NCBI GenBank assembly: GCA_046327915.1
Contig: JAXLXO010000028.1
Location: 24,918 to 88,917 of the forward strand
Direction: 5' to 3'
Origin: VGTK01 sp046327915
GTDB taxonomy: Bacteria > Desulfobacterota > Binatia > UBA12015
DNA length: 64,000 nt
Shown: piece after piece, positions 39,181-48,025 of the stretch
How the letters are laid out: every line of letters starts with the position of its first letter
Numbering within the stretch: position 1 is the stretch's first letter
The notes under the pieces: generated by a model
What the model saw: the letters and a program-made list of their open reading frames with translations, nothing else
Database searches by the model: none
What the model was told of the DNA's origin: nothing
Translations under genes and position numbers: made by a program

Positions 39181-40257
39181 ATGGCGATCGGCGATCAGCG
39201 CGACCTCGACCTCGCACGGAAGAACCTGGTCTCGTACTTCGGGCGCGTCCTGCCCGGTGCGCGAGACGTCGACGTCGCGAACCTCGCCGCGCCCGGCATG
39301 GGCTTCTCGAACGAGACGCTGCTGCTCGATCTGTCGTACGTGCGGGACGGGAAGCGCCACGACGAGCCGCTCGTCATCCGCGTCCGCCCGAAGGCGATGG
39401 TCTTCCCCGAGTACGACCTGCGCCGCCAGTTCGACGTGATGCGCATGCTCGAGCCGACCGACGTTCCGGTGCCGCACATGCGCTGGTTCGAGGACGGCGA
39501 GGACGTGCTCGGCGCGAGCTTCTACGTCATGGACCGCATCGACGGCGTGGTCCCGCAGGACTACCCGCCGTACCACGTCGCCGGCTTCTGCACCGAGATG
39601 ACACCGGCGCAGCGCGCGTCGCTGTGGTGGGACGGCGTCGACAAGCTCGCGCGCATCCACCGGCTCGACTGGAAGAAGCTCGGCTTCGGCTTCCTCGAGC
39701 GCCCCGACCTCGGCACGACGCCGCTCGCGCAGCAGCTCGAGTACTACCGGCGCTACCTCGCGTGGGGCGCGGAAGGGAAGCCGCAGCCGACGGTCGACGC
39801 GGGCCTCGCGTGGCTGCTCGCGAACCAGCCGAAGGACGAGCCGGTCGCGCTCAGCTGGGGCGACTCGCGCGTCGGCAACATGATCTTCCGCGATGCGCGC
39901 TGCGTCGCGGTTCTCGACTGGGAGATGGTGGCGCTCGGCAACCCCGAGCAGGACCTCGGCTGGTGGCTCTTCCTCGACTGGCACCACTCGGGCGGCATCG
40001 GCGTCGAACGCCTCGAGGGCTTCCCGTCGCGCGGGGAGACGATCGCGCGCTGGGAGCAGCTCGTCGGACGCCGCGCCGAGCACCTGCACTACTACGAGGC
40101 GTTCGCCGCGTTCCGCTTCGCGGTCATCATGATCCGCATCGCGCAGCTCGTGCGCGAGGCCGGGCTGCCCGCGCCCGACGACATGGCCACGAACAACACC
40201 TGCACGCAGGGGCTCGCCCGGCTGCTCGGACTTCCGGCCCCGGGCAGCGCCGCCTGA
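39181..40257 (+). CDS. APH-family phosphotransferase, ACAD10/11-like
   Basis: A 358-residue kinase-fold protein. The N-lobe has GFSNETLLLDLSY and LVIRVRPK (nucleotide Lys). The C-lobe has SWGDSRVGNMIF (catalytic GDxxxGN; the His of HGD is Trp) and AVLDWEMVALGNPEQDLGWW (metal-binding DWE). It matches the phosphotransferase group fused to acyl-CoA dehydrogenases ACAD10/11, which phosphorylate 4-hydroxyacyl-CoA. A role in hydroxy-acid catabolism is plausible here, near the BVMO-esterase, but the substrate is inferred. Confidence 0.85.
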   Translation: MAIGDQRDLDLARKNLVSYFGRVLPGARDVDVANLAAPGMGFSNETLLLDLSYVRDGKRHDEPLVIRVRPKAMVFPEYDLRRQFDVMRMLEPTDVPVPHMRWFEDGEDVLGASFYVMDRIDGVVPQDYPPYHVAGFCTEMTPAQRASLWWDGVDKLARIHRLDWKKLGFGFLERPDLGTTPLAQQLEYYRRYLAWGAEGKPQPTVDAGLAWLLANQPKDEPVALSWGDSRVGNMIFRDARCVAVLDWEMVALGNPEQDLGWWLFLDWHHSGGIGVERLEGFPSRGETIARWEQLVGRRAEHLHYYEAFAAFRFAVIMIRIAQLVREAGLPAPDDMATNNTCTQGLARLLGLPAPGSAA

Positions 40258-40293
40258 TCATCGGATCGCGGCCCGCCGCTTCGCCGCCCGCGC

Positions 40294-40626
40294 TCAGGCC
40301 TCGTCGAAGAGCTTGAGCGCGAGCGTGCCGTGCGTCGCCGCGGCGCCGGCGCGCAGCGCCGCCGCGAGGAACGTCACCTCGGCGAGCTCCTCGCGCGTGG
40401 CGCCGCTCTTCTTCGCGGCCTTGGCGTGCGCCTCGATGCAGTAGGGGCACTGCGTCGTCAGCGCGACGGCGATCGCGATCAGCTCGCGGTACTTGCGCGG
40501 GATCACGCCGTCCTCGCGCGCGACCGTCTTCTCGAGGCCGAGCCAGGCGTCGAACTCGGTCGGGGCGAGCTGCTTCAGCTCGCGCAGGCGCTTCACATCG
40601 GACGGGTCGTGGTAGTGGTCGGCCAT
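40294..40626 (-). CDS. AhpD-like carboxymuconolactone decarboxylase-family protein
   Basis: A 110-residue all-helical protein with the CMD signature: REL-IAIAVALTTQCPYCIEAHAK, where Cys-x-x-Cys and a nearby His form the redox centre of AhpD-type alkylhydroperoxidases. It then continues with KKSGATREELAEV. It is probably a thiol peroxidase or redox partner rather than a true decarboxylase. Start is the second ATG (MADHYHDP). It is divergent from the MarR gene and shares its palindrome-containing control region. Confidence 0.9.
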   Translation of the reverse strand: MADHYHDPSDVKRLRELKQLAPTEFDAWLGLEKTVAREDGVIPRKYRELIAIAVALTTQCPYCIEAHAKAAKKSGATREELAEVTFLAAALRAGAAATHGTLALKLFDEA

Positions 40627-40728
40627 CTCGTCGTTCCTCCGGTCCCGCGAGGTCATCAGCCCGCGGCGCCCGGCGCAAGCCCTGCGCGTCCGCCCTGCCC
40701 CGGTTGCGCACCCGCCCGGCGACGCCTA

Positions 40729-40745
40729 AGCCAATCATATTGGCT
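40729..40745. promoter_or_regulatory. Perfect 17-bp palindrome, likely MarR operator
   Basis: AGCCAAT-cat-ATTGGCT is a perfect inverted repeat three bases before the marR-like ATG and in the gap to the divergent AhpD-like gene. MarR proteins bind 16-20 bp palindromes and often repress themselves and a divergent peroxide-related gene. A dimer bound here would block ribosome access or transcription of marR. The repeat is seen directly; its use is inferred. Confidence 0.75.
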
Positions 40746-40748
40746 CCC

Positions 40749-41321
40749 ATGCAATTCTCCCGACGCCCCGCCACGCCGGCGGACGACACCCGCACCGTGC
40801 TCGAAGGTCTGCGCCGCGTGGTGCAGGCGTTGCGCGTCACCGCCCGTGACGCCGAGCAGCGGCACGGCCTCAGCGCCGCGCAGATCTTCGTCCTGCACGT
40901 GCTCGAGCGCGACGGCCCCGCGTCGGTGAACGAGCTGGCGACGCGGAGCTTCACGCACCAGAGCTCGGTGTCGGTCGTGGTGACGCGGCTCGCCGACGCG
41001 GGCTTCGTCGAGCGCAGCCGCGCGGAGGACGACGCGCGCCGCGCCCAGGTCGCGCTGACCGCACGCGGACGGGCGCTGCTGCGCCGCGTGCCGGAGCCGG
41101 CACAGTCGCAGCTGGTGAACGCGCTGGCGCGCGTGGCGCCGGCCGAACGTCGCGCGCTCGCGCGCGGGCTCGGAGCGCTGGTGCGCGAGATGGGCATCGC
41201 GGACGGCGTCGCGGGGATGTTCTTCGAGGAGAAGCGATCCGGCGCGAAACGCACTTCAGCCCTGCCCCGCGCAGCGCAGGGCGCGACGGCCGCCACGAAG
41301 CGAAGGAGCACACGGCGATGA
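40749..41321 (+). CDS. MarR-family transcriptional regulator
   Basis: A 190-residue regulator. The winged HTH (about 45-105) reads LSAAQIFVLHVLERDGPASV, then NELATRSFTHQSSVSVVVTR as the recognition helix, and the wing DDARRAQVALTARG. It lacks the Cys often used for peroxide sensing in OhrR. The C-terminal 35 residues are basic and low-complexity. The ATG at 40749 lies right after the palindrome, without a good ribosome site. Stop overlaps the start of the ClC gene. Confidence 0.88.
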   Translation: MQFSRRPATPADDTRTVLEGLRRVVQALRVTARDAEQRHGLSAAQIFVLHVLERDGPASVNELATRSFTHQSSVSVVVTRLADAGFVERSRAEDDARRAQVALTARGRALLRRVPEPAQSQLVNALARVAPAERRALARGLGALVREMGIADGVAGMFFEEKRSGAKRTSALPRAAQGATAATKRRSTRR

Positions 41322-43168
41322 GCGAGCTTTCCACCGCCGCGACGCACGACGCGCTGCCGGTCGCACCGTCGCTCGACCTCGCCGTGCCGCGCCGGCAGCG
41401 GCTGGTCGCATCGCGGCTCCTGTTCGTGACCGGCGTCGCGATCGTGGTCGGACTTCTCGCCGGCCTCGTGGCGCAGGTGCTGACGGCGCTGATCGGCCTC
41501 GTCACCAACCTCGCCTTCTACGGCCGCGTGTCGTTCGCGATGGTCTCGCCCGCGGACAACGCGCTCGGGCTTCTCGTGATCGTCGTGCCGGTGCTCGGCG
41601 GGCTCGTCGTGGGGCTCATGGCGCGCTTCGGCTCGAACGCGATCCGCGGCCACGGCATCCCCGAGGCGATGGAGCAGGTACTGCTCAACCGCAGCCGCAT
41701 CCCGCCGCGCATCACGTTCCTCAAGCCGCTGTCGGCCGCGGTGGCGATCGGCACCGGCGGACCGTTCGGCGCGGAAGGTCCGATCATCGCGACCGGCGGC
41801 GCGCTCGGCTCGCTGCTCGGGCAGCTGCTGCACATCACCGCGCACGAGCGGAAGACGCTGCTCGCGGCGGGTGCCGCCGGCGGCATGGCGGCGACCTTCG
41901 GCAGCCCGGTGTCCGCGGTGCTGCTGGCGATCGAGCTGCTGCTCTTCGAGTACAAGCCGCGCTCGCTCGTCCCCGTGGCGCTCGCGAGCGTGACCGCGAC
42001 CGGCGTGCGCGCCGCGTTCACCGGCATCGGCCCCGTGTTCGCGATGCCGCCGCTCGCAGCGCCGTCCGGCGAGGCGCTCGTCGCCTACACCCTGCTCGGA
42101 CTGGTGATCGGACTCGCCGCGGTCGCGATCACGCGTGCGGTCTACGCGATCGAGGACGCGTTCGAGGAGCTGCCGGTGCACTGGATGTGGTGGCCGGCGC
42201 TCGGCGCAGTGGTGGTCGGCGTCGTCGGGTACTTCGTGCCGCACACGCTCGGCGTCGGCTACGACAACATCGAGCGCATCGTGTCGGGAGGAATCCTCGG
42301 CTGGCCGCTCGCCGTGCTGTGCGCCGCCAAGCTGCTGTCGTGGTCGATCGCGCTCGGCAGCGGCACGTCGGGCGGGACGCTCGCTCCGCTGTTCACGATC
42401 GGCGGCGCGCTCGGCGCGCTGCTGGTGTCCGGGGCCGCGGCAACGTTCCCGGCGACGGGGCTCGATCCGCGCATCGGCGCGCTGGTCGGCATGGCGGCGA
42501 TCTTCGCGGGCGCGTCGCGCGCGCTGCTGGCGTCGGTCGTGTTCGCGTTCGAGACCACGCAGCAGCCGATGGGCCTGCTGCCGCTGCTCGCCGGCTGCAG
42601 TGCCGCGTACCTCGTCTCGTGCCTGACCATGCGCAACTCGATCATGACCGAGAAGATCGTGCGCCGCGGCACGCGGGTGCCGGGAGAGTACGCGACGGAC
42701 TATCTCGACCAGCAGCTGGTGCGCGACCATGCCGTGCGCGAGGTCGTGACGCTCGACGCAGACCGCGCGCTGAGCGACGTCCGCGAGTGGCTGCGCTCGG
42801 ACGCGAGCGGCAACGCGCATCAGGGCTTCCCGGTCCTCGAGAACGGCGGACGCCTGGTCGGCGTGCTCACGCGTCGCGACCTCGTCGTCGGCAACGCGGG
42901 TGCCGCCGACGACACCGTCGCGCCGCGGCTCCGCGTGCGCGACCTGCTGAAGCGTCCGCCGGCGGTCGCGTTCGCAGACAGCTCGCTGCGCGAGGCCGCG
43001 GATCACATGGTGCGCGAGAACGTCGGCCGCCTGCCGGTCGTCGAGCGCACCGACCCGCGGCACGTCATCGGCATCCTCACGCGCAGCGACCTCCTCGCCG
43101 CGCACCACCGACGCCTCGACGAGGAGTCCACCCTCGAGCGCACGCTGCGCGCCCGCGCGCGCAGCTGA
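41318..43168 (+). CDS. ClC-family chloride channel/transporter with CBS pair
   Basis: A 616-residue ClC protein. The three anion-site motifs are present: GHGIPEA (GSGIP in classic ClCs, with His for Ser), GPFGAEGP (gating Glu at about 153) and SGGTLAP (GxFxP). A retained gating Glu favours Cl-/H+ exchange. A C-terminal CBS pair (about 470-600) contains GFPVLENGGRLVGVLTRRDL and GRLPVVERTDPRHVIGILTR, which may bind nucleotides. Start overlaps the marR stop (ATGA), so the transporter is coupled to the regulator. Confidence 0.92.
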   Translation: MSELSTAATHDALPVAPSLDLAVPRRQRLVASRLLFVTGVAIVVGLLAGLVAQVLTALIGLVTNLAFYGRVSFAMVSPADNALGLLVIVVPVLGGLVVGLMARFGSNAIRGHGIPEAMEQVLLNRSRIPPRITFLKPLSAAVAIGTGGPFGAEGPIIATGGALGSLLGQLLHITAHERKTLLAAGAAGGMAATFGSPVSAVLLAIELLLFEYKPRSLVPVALASVTATGVRAAFTGIGPVFAMPPLAAPSGEALVAYTLLGLVIGLAAVAITRAVYAIEDAFEELPVHWMWWPALGAVVVGVVGYFVPHTLGVGYDNIERIVSGGILGWPLAVLCAAKLLSWSIALGSGTSGGTLAPLFTIGGALGALLVSGAAATFPATGLDPRIGALVGMAAIFAGASRALLASVVFAFETTQQPMGLLPLLAGCSAAYLVSCLTMRNSIMTEKIVRRGTRVPGEYATDYLDQQLVRDHAVREVVTLDADRALSDVREWLRSDASGNAHQGFPVLENGGRLVGVLTRRDLVVGNAGAADDTVAPRLRVRDLLKRPPAVAFADSSLREAADHMVRENVGRLPVVERTDPRHVIGILTRSDLLAAHHRRLDEESTLERTLRARARS

Positions 43169-43171
43169 CGA

Positions 43172-44992
43172 TTACCTATCCAGCAGCTCCAGCTTCTCGC
43201 GCTCGGCGAACTCCTTCCGCATCTCCTCGTAGTCGGCGCGCGTGAGCTTCTTGTACGTCGTGTCGCCGCGCTGCCGGAACCAGATCGGCGCGTCGTCGCC
43301 GAGACGGTTCAGGTCGAAGTGCAGCTTCTTGAGATTGCGGACCAGGATCTTCTCGGTCTGCGTGTACTCGAACTCGTCGACCACGCGCACGAAGTCGGGG
43401 AACCACTTGCGGTCCATGCCGCCGCCGGTGATCTGGCCCTCGCAGAAGTCGAAGAATGCCTTCGGGTCGAAGGTCGCGCCCGGACGGACCTTGAGCGCCG
43501 CCATCACCAGCTCGTCGGACACCGAGCACGGCACGCCGTAGGCGGCCGCGAGCACGATGTCCGGGTGCTCCTGGATGAGGCGCGCGACCTGCAGCGCCGA
43601 GAAGTTCTCGCCGTCCTTGCGGATCCAGTCGTCGGTGCGGCCGTCGAAGTACAGGAAGCGCACGCCGTCGCGGACCAGCATGTGGCCGAGATCGCCCGAG
43701 TGGTACACGCCGTCGCGGTACTTCGAGGTGTTCGCGCCCGGGTTGTCGAAGTAGCCCTGGAAGAGTCCGGTGTCGGCGGCGACGCGGCAGATCTCGCCGA
43801 CGGCCTCCGCGTAGTTGGTGATCTTGCCGTCGGCGTCGAGCACCGCGGGCGGACACTCCACGCCCTTCTCGTTGATGATCTTGACGGCCTCGTCGGTCAC
43901 CGCGCCGACCGAGCCGCGCGGGTCGCCCTTCTTGCGGAAGGTGCTGATCGCGGCCTCCGTCGAGCCGTAGAGCTCGAACATGTCCTCGAGGCCCATCCAC
44001 TTGATGAAGCGCTCGATGTCCGGAGCCGCCGCGCCGTTGCCGATCGCGTAGCGCAGCGTGTTCTTCGGGTTGTTCGCGACCTCGGCGAGGATCTTCGCCT
44101 CGTCGCCGCCGTACTGCTTCTCGATCGCGCCCAGCACGTAGTGCACCGGCTCGCCGACGTAGTTCCAGTACGTGACGCCGTGCCTGATGACGTCCGGCAC
44201 GAACGAGCTCGCGCTGAAGCGCTCGCGCATCGACAGCTGGCCGCCGACCTGGAACGCCGGCTGGAAGCCGAGGAACATCGCGTTCGAGTGGAAGAGCGGC
44301 ATGCACGCGTACCCGACGTCGTCGGCGCCGAGCTGCAGGTTGCCCGACACGGCCATGCCGATCAGCAGCAGCTTCGCGTGGTTGTTGAGGATGCCCTTCG
44401 GGAGTCCCGTCGTGCCCGAGGTGTAGATGACCATCAGCGGGTTGGTCGCCTCGACCTTGACGTCCGGTCTCGCGAACGCCTTGCCGATGGCGCCGATCTC
44501 GGAGTCGACGCTCTCCATCAGGTCGACACCCGCGAGCTCGCCCGCGGTGTCCGTGCGCAGGAAGAGGATGTTCTCGGGCTGCACGTGCTGCAGCTGCGAG
44601 CGGACCTTCTGCACCTCGTCCTGCAGCCGCTGGTCGACCACCAGCACGCGCGCGCGCGACTGGTTGAGCACGCCGGCGAGCGTCTCGCCGCGGAGACCGG
44701 TGTTGACGCCGAACAGCGTCAGGCCGGCGTAGCCGCACGCACCGTAGAGCGACAGCAGCTCCAGGTGGTTCTCGAGCAGCATGGCGACGTGTCCCGGCCG
44801 CGCATCGTCGATGTGGCCGAGGCGCCGCAGCAGGAAGTGCGCGAGCCGCACGCACTCGTCGCGGTAGCGGCCGTAGGTCCACGTGCGGTCGTGCTGGTGC
44901 AGGAACGGACGCTGACCGACCTCGGGATGCTGCGCGCGGGCCTCGATCTGAGAGCCCAGGTCGAATGCTGCTTCGAAGGTGAACGCTGCCAT
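43172..44992 (-). CDS. Acyl-CoA synthetase of the FATP/FadD6 type
   Basis: A 606-residue AMP-forming ligase that activates fatty or other carboxylic acids to CoA thioesters. AMP-binding motifs are MVIYTSGTTGLPKG (P-loop, about 203-216), FELYGSTEA (about 343-351) and DGVYHSGDLGHM followed by YFDGRTDDWIRKDGENF (A8 hinge, about 460-480). The C-terminal catalytic Lys falls in QTEKILVRNLKK. The pattern matches the bile-acid/long-chain FATP family. Start is the ATG giving MAAFTFEAAF. Stop is three bases from the convergent ClC stop. Confidence 0.92.
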   Translation of the reverse strand: MAAFTFEAAFDLGSQIEARAQHPEVGQRPFLHQHDRTWTYGRYRDECVRLAHFLLRRLGHIDDARPGHVAMLLENHLELLSLYGACGYAGLTLFGVNTGLRGETLAGVLNQSRARVLVVDQRLQDEVQKVRSQLQHVQPENILFLRTDTAGELAGVDLMESVDSEIGAIGKAFARPDVKVEATNPLMVIYTSGTTGLPKGILNNHAKLLLIGMAVSGNLQLGADDVGYACMPLFHSNAMFLGFQPAFQVGGQLSMRERFSASSFVPDVIRHGVTYWNYVGEPVHYVLGAIEKQYGGDEAKILAEVANNPKNTLRYAIGNGAAAPDIERFIKWMGLEDMFELYGSTEAAISTFRKKGDPRGSVGAVTDEAVKIINEKGVECPPAVLDADGKITNYAEAVGEICRVAADTGLFQGYFDNPGANTSKYRDGVYHSGDLGHMLVRDGVRFLYFDGRTDDWIRKDGENFSALQVARLIQEHPDIVLAAAYGVPCSVSDELVMAALKVRPGATFDPKAFFDFCEGQITGGGMDRKWFPDFVRVVDEFEYTQTEKILVRNLKKLHFDLNRLGDDAPIWFRQRGDTTYKKLTRADYEEMRKEFAEREKLELLDR

Positions 44993-45101
44993 AGGCGGCG
45001 GACCATAGCGGAGTCCGCTCGCGGCGACCACGGTCATCCGACGCCGGCGACGCAGCCCGTGCCGCGCCGCGTCGTCGGGCGGCTTCAGCGCACGAGAGAC
45101 C

Positions 45102-45737
45102 TCACGAGCCCCCGCGCACCGCGCGGGCGCGGAAGAGGACGAGCGTCTTGTCGGCGAACCCCACCGCTCCGGTGAAGAAGCTTATGACGTACGCCTGGGT
45201 CGGATCGAAGTCTTCCGTCGTCGAGGTCCAGTAGGAGTTCGAGAAGGTGCAGCTGCACGTAAACACCGTGCACCCGACCGGGCAGGCGCTGTTGAACGGG
45301 GCCGAGATCGACGGGTTCGAGGTTCCCAGGTTGACGAGAGTGAACAGCTCGAGCGCACTCGGCAGACGCCAGTCGCAGAATCCCGCGAAGCACGGCGGCG
45401 TGTTGAGAACGTCGATCTTCGCGAAGGCGGCCGCCCACGAGAGCAGCGTGTCCTTGTCGTGAACCGAGCCGTCGTTGGACTGCTTCTCCCACGTCAGAGC
45501 GGTCCGCTTGTCGCGGATCGTGCCGTCGCCGTTGTCGACGTACGAACGCGGCTCGCCACGCTGCAGCTCGCCGTCCTGGCCCGAGCCCGCGCACGGGATG
45601 ACCATGCCGACGGAGTCCCAGCACGTCGTCTGGCCGGTCTTGAGCGGCCGGCTCCGCCGCGCGCCGGCATCCGCGTCCTGAGCGGCCGCGCCGAGCGCGA
45701 GCACGGCCACGAGGGTGATCAACGGGAATCGCGTCAT
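45102..45737 (-). CDS. Secreted Lcl/DUF1566-domain protein
   Basis: A 211-residue exported protein. A signal peptide (MTRFPLITLVAVLALGAAAQ, cut near ADA-G) is followed by a DUF1566/Lcl C-terminal domain: YVDNGDGTIRDKRTALTWEK, WRLPSALELFTLVN and SNSYWTSTTEDFDPTQAYVI. Several Cys probably form disulfides (CPVGCTVFTCSC). The domain occurs in surface-exposed lectin- or adhesin-like proteins. Start is the ATG giving MTRFPLITL. It is flanked by unrelated genes. Confidence 0.85.
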   Translation of the reverse strand: MTRFPLITLVAVLALGAAAQDADAGARRSRPLKTGQTTCWDSVGMVIPCAGSGQDGELQRGEPRSYVDNGDGTIRDKRTALTWEKQSNDGSVHDKDTLLSWAAAFAKIDVLNTPPCFAGFCDWRLPSALELFTLVNLGTSNPSISAPFNSACPVGCTVFTCSCTFSNSYWTSTTEDFDPTQAYVISFFTGAVGFADKTLVLFRARAVRGGS

Positions 45738-45861
45738 CGAGAGCTCCTGCAGGTGGGCCGGGCGATGGAGCCTTACCGCGGCGCGTTCATGCCGCACCTA
45801 TCACGTCGGCTCATCCGATCCGAGCCGGATTCTGCGCTTTGCGAAGCCTCGACGATCGCTC

Positions 45862-47103
45862 TCAGGCTCCCCTGCCGAACAGCACCGGCAGCGTCCGCGG
45901 CGCGCGGAACGAGAGGCCGCTGATGTGCACGTCGTCCGCCGCCGGATCGAGCCGCAGCTCCGGCAGGCGGTCGAGCAGCGCGTTCAGCGCGACCGTCGTC
46001 TCCATGCGCGCGAGGTGCATGCCGAGACACGTGTGCGGTCCGAAGGCGAACGCCATGTGCTGCTTGCCCTCGCGGCGTACGTCGAAGCGGTCAGGATCGC
46101 TCCAGCGCTTCGGGTCGCGGTTCGCGGATCCCATGCACACCGCGACGACCGTGCCGGCAGGGACGTCGACGCCGTCGATCACCACGTCGCGCGTGCAGCT
46201 GCGTGCGATGCCGGTGAGCGGCGGCTCCCAGCGCAGCCCTTCCTCGATCGCGGCGCGCATCAGGCTCCGGTCCGCGCGCAGCGCGTCGAGCTGCTCCGGG
46301 TGCGTGAGCAGCCCGAACAGCAGGTTGCTCGACGAGCGGTACGTCGTCTCGGCGCCCGCCGGCAGCAGCAGGCGCAGAAATGCGTACACCTCCTCGTCGG
46401 TGAGCCGCTGCCCGTCGAGCTCGGCGTGCGCGAGCACGCTGATCACGTCGTCCTTCGGGTTCGCCCGCCGCTCCGCGAGGATCGTCGCGAAGTAGTCGCG
46501 CAGCGCGATCGAGGCGTTGAAGCCGCGCTCGATGTCGGCCGCGATGCTGATCAGCTCGACCGCGCGACGGTGGAACTCGGGCAGGTCCTTCTCGGGAAGT
46601 CCGAGCATGCCCGCGATCACCATGATCGGGAACGGGAACGTGAGCTCGCGCACCAGCTCCGCGCGTCCGCGGTCGACGAACGCGTCGATCAGCCGGTGCA
46701 CGATCGGCGCGACCAGCTCGCGCTCCCACTTCTCCATCGCCTTGAGCGTGAACGCCTGCTGGATCAGCAGCCGGTAGCGGTGGTGCTCGGGCTCGTCCAT
46801 CTCGAGGATCGAGTGGCCCATGACGAGCCCCATGGTCTCGCCGTAGCCCGCCGACGAGAAGGTCTCGCCGTCGAGCAGCACCTGCGACACCGCCTCGTAG
46901 CTCAGCGCGACGTAGTACCGGTCGTCCGCCGCGCTGATGATCTGCGGCATCGGCGGCAGGCCGAACGCCTGCTCGACCCGGCCACGGTAGAACGGCGCCT
47001 GCTCGCGCAGCTTCGCGAACGTCGGGTACGGGTCGCGCACCGTGCCGATGCCGGCCGCGGCGTCGAACGCCGCGAAGGGGTCGTGCTGCTCGTCGTGCTG
47101 CAT
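45862..47103 (-). CDS. Cytochrome P450
   Basis: A 413-residue bacterial P450. The I-helix has LPAGAETTYRS (oxygen-activation region 249-256), the ExxR motif is EEGLR (about 287-291), and the haem ligand is in FAFGPHTCLGMHLAR with Cys at about 359. The pattern ETTYRSSSNLLFGLLTHPEQ resembles CYP families that act on steroids, terpenes or fatty acids in actinobacteria and proteobacteria. No ferredoxin or reductase gene lies adjacent. It is divergent from the enoyl-CoA hydratase by 118 bases. Confidence 0.93.
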   Translation of the reverse strand: MQHDEQHDPFAAFDAAAGIGTVRDPYPTFAKLREQAPFYRGRVEQAFGLPPMPQIISAADDRYYVALSYEAVSQVLLDGETFSSAGYGETMGLVMGHSILEMDEPEHHRYRLLIQQAFTLKAMEKWERELVAPIVHRLIDAFVDRGRAELVRELTFPFPIMVIAGMLGLPEKDLPEFHRRAVELISIAADIERGFNASIALRDYFATILAERRANPKDDVISVLAHAELDGQRLTDEEVYAFLRLLLPAGAETTYRSSSNLLFGLLTHPEQLDALRADRSLMRAAIEEGLRWEPPLTGIARSCTRDVVIDGVDVPAGTVVAVCMGSANRDPKRWSDPDRFDVRREGKQHMAFAFGPHTCLGMHLARMETTVALNALLDRLPELRLDPAADDVHISGLSFRAPRTLPVLFGRGA

Positions 47104-47221
47104 CGTCCGTCCTCCCTGCCCTTCCTGGCGCCGAACGGCTATCACGCGCGCGCCGCGTCCGAGAAGCGTGATCCGTCCGGGGCCGGTTGCAAAGGGCCCG
47201 GCCACGTTGCAGTCCAGAGGC

Positions 47222-48025
47222 ATGGCCGAACCCGTGCTGCTGGTGTCGAAGAACGACGGCGTGACGACCGTCACCCTGAACCGTCCCCAGGCGATGAACG
47301 CGCTGTCGCGCGATCTGCGCCGCGCGCTCATCAAGACCTTCCACGATCTCGGCAACGACGCCGAGACGCGGGTCGTGATCCTGACCGGCTCCGGCCGCGC
47401 CTTCTGCGCCGGACTCGACCTCAAGGAGCTCGGCGGCGAGGTCGCGAGCCCGGCGAAGAACGAAGTCGAGAACGCCGTCGCGGGCGGCGACCTCGTGCAG
47501 GCGCTGGCACGCCTCGAGCAGCCTGTCATCGGCGCGATCAACGGCTTCGCCATCACCGGCGGCTTCGAGCTGGCGCTCGCCTGCGACCTGCTGATCGCGT
47601 CGACCGAGGCGCGCTTCGCCGACACGCACGCGCGCGTCGGCATCATGCCGGGCTGGGGCCTCAGCCAGAAGCTTTCGCGGGCGATCGGCATCTACCGCGC
47701 GAAGGAGCTGTCCTTGACGGGCAACTACCTGCCCGCGGATCAGGCCGCCGCGTGGGGCCTCGTGAGCCGCGTCGTTCCGCCGGCCGAGCTGCTGCCGACG
47801 TGCGAGAAGCTCGCGCGCGACATGCTGTCCTGCGACCCGGTCGTGCTGCGCTCGTACAAGAAGGTCATCGACGAGGGCTTCGCGCAGACCTTCGCAGACG
47901 GCATGCGCATCGAGGCGGAGGCGTCGCGCAAGCACGTCGGCACGGTGGCGCCCGAGACCATCGCGCAGCGCCGTGCCGCCGTGCAGGAACGCGGACGCAG
48001 CCAGTCGAGCGGCGGCGGCGCGTGA
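47222..48025 (+). CDS. Enoyl-CoA hydratase/isomerase family protein
   Basis: A 267-residue crotonase-fold protein. The oxyanion-hole strands are AFCAGLDLKEL (about 60-70) and INGFAITGGFELALACDLLI. The first catalytic position of classical hydratases (Glu in GGGCE-LA-) is retained as GGFELA; the second Glu corresponds to VGIMPGWGLSQKL, with Gly where the hydratase has Glu. Hence isomerase, hydrolase or side-branch activity is possible. A translationally coupled GTGA overlap joins it to bluB. Confidence 0.88.
   Translation: MAEPVLLVSKNDGVTTVTLNRPQAMNALSRDLRRALIKTFHDLGNDAETRVVILTGSGRAFCAGLDLKELGGEVASPAKNEVENAVAGGDLVQALARLEQPVIGAINGFAITGGFELALACDLLIASTEARFADTHARVGIMPGWGLSQKLSRAIGIYRAKELSLTGNYLPADQAAAWGLVSRVVPPAELLPTCEKLARDMLSCDPVVLRSYKKVIDEGFAQTFADGMRIEAEASRKHVGTVAPETIAQRRAAVQERGRSQSSGGGA

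Noticed and set aside
45807..45827. Inverted repeat cggctc-atccgatcc-gagccg as a terminator for the P450 gene
   Set aside because: The stem is only 6 bp with a 9-base loop and no U tract.
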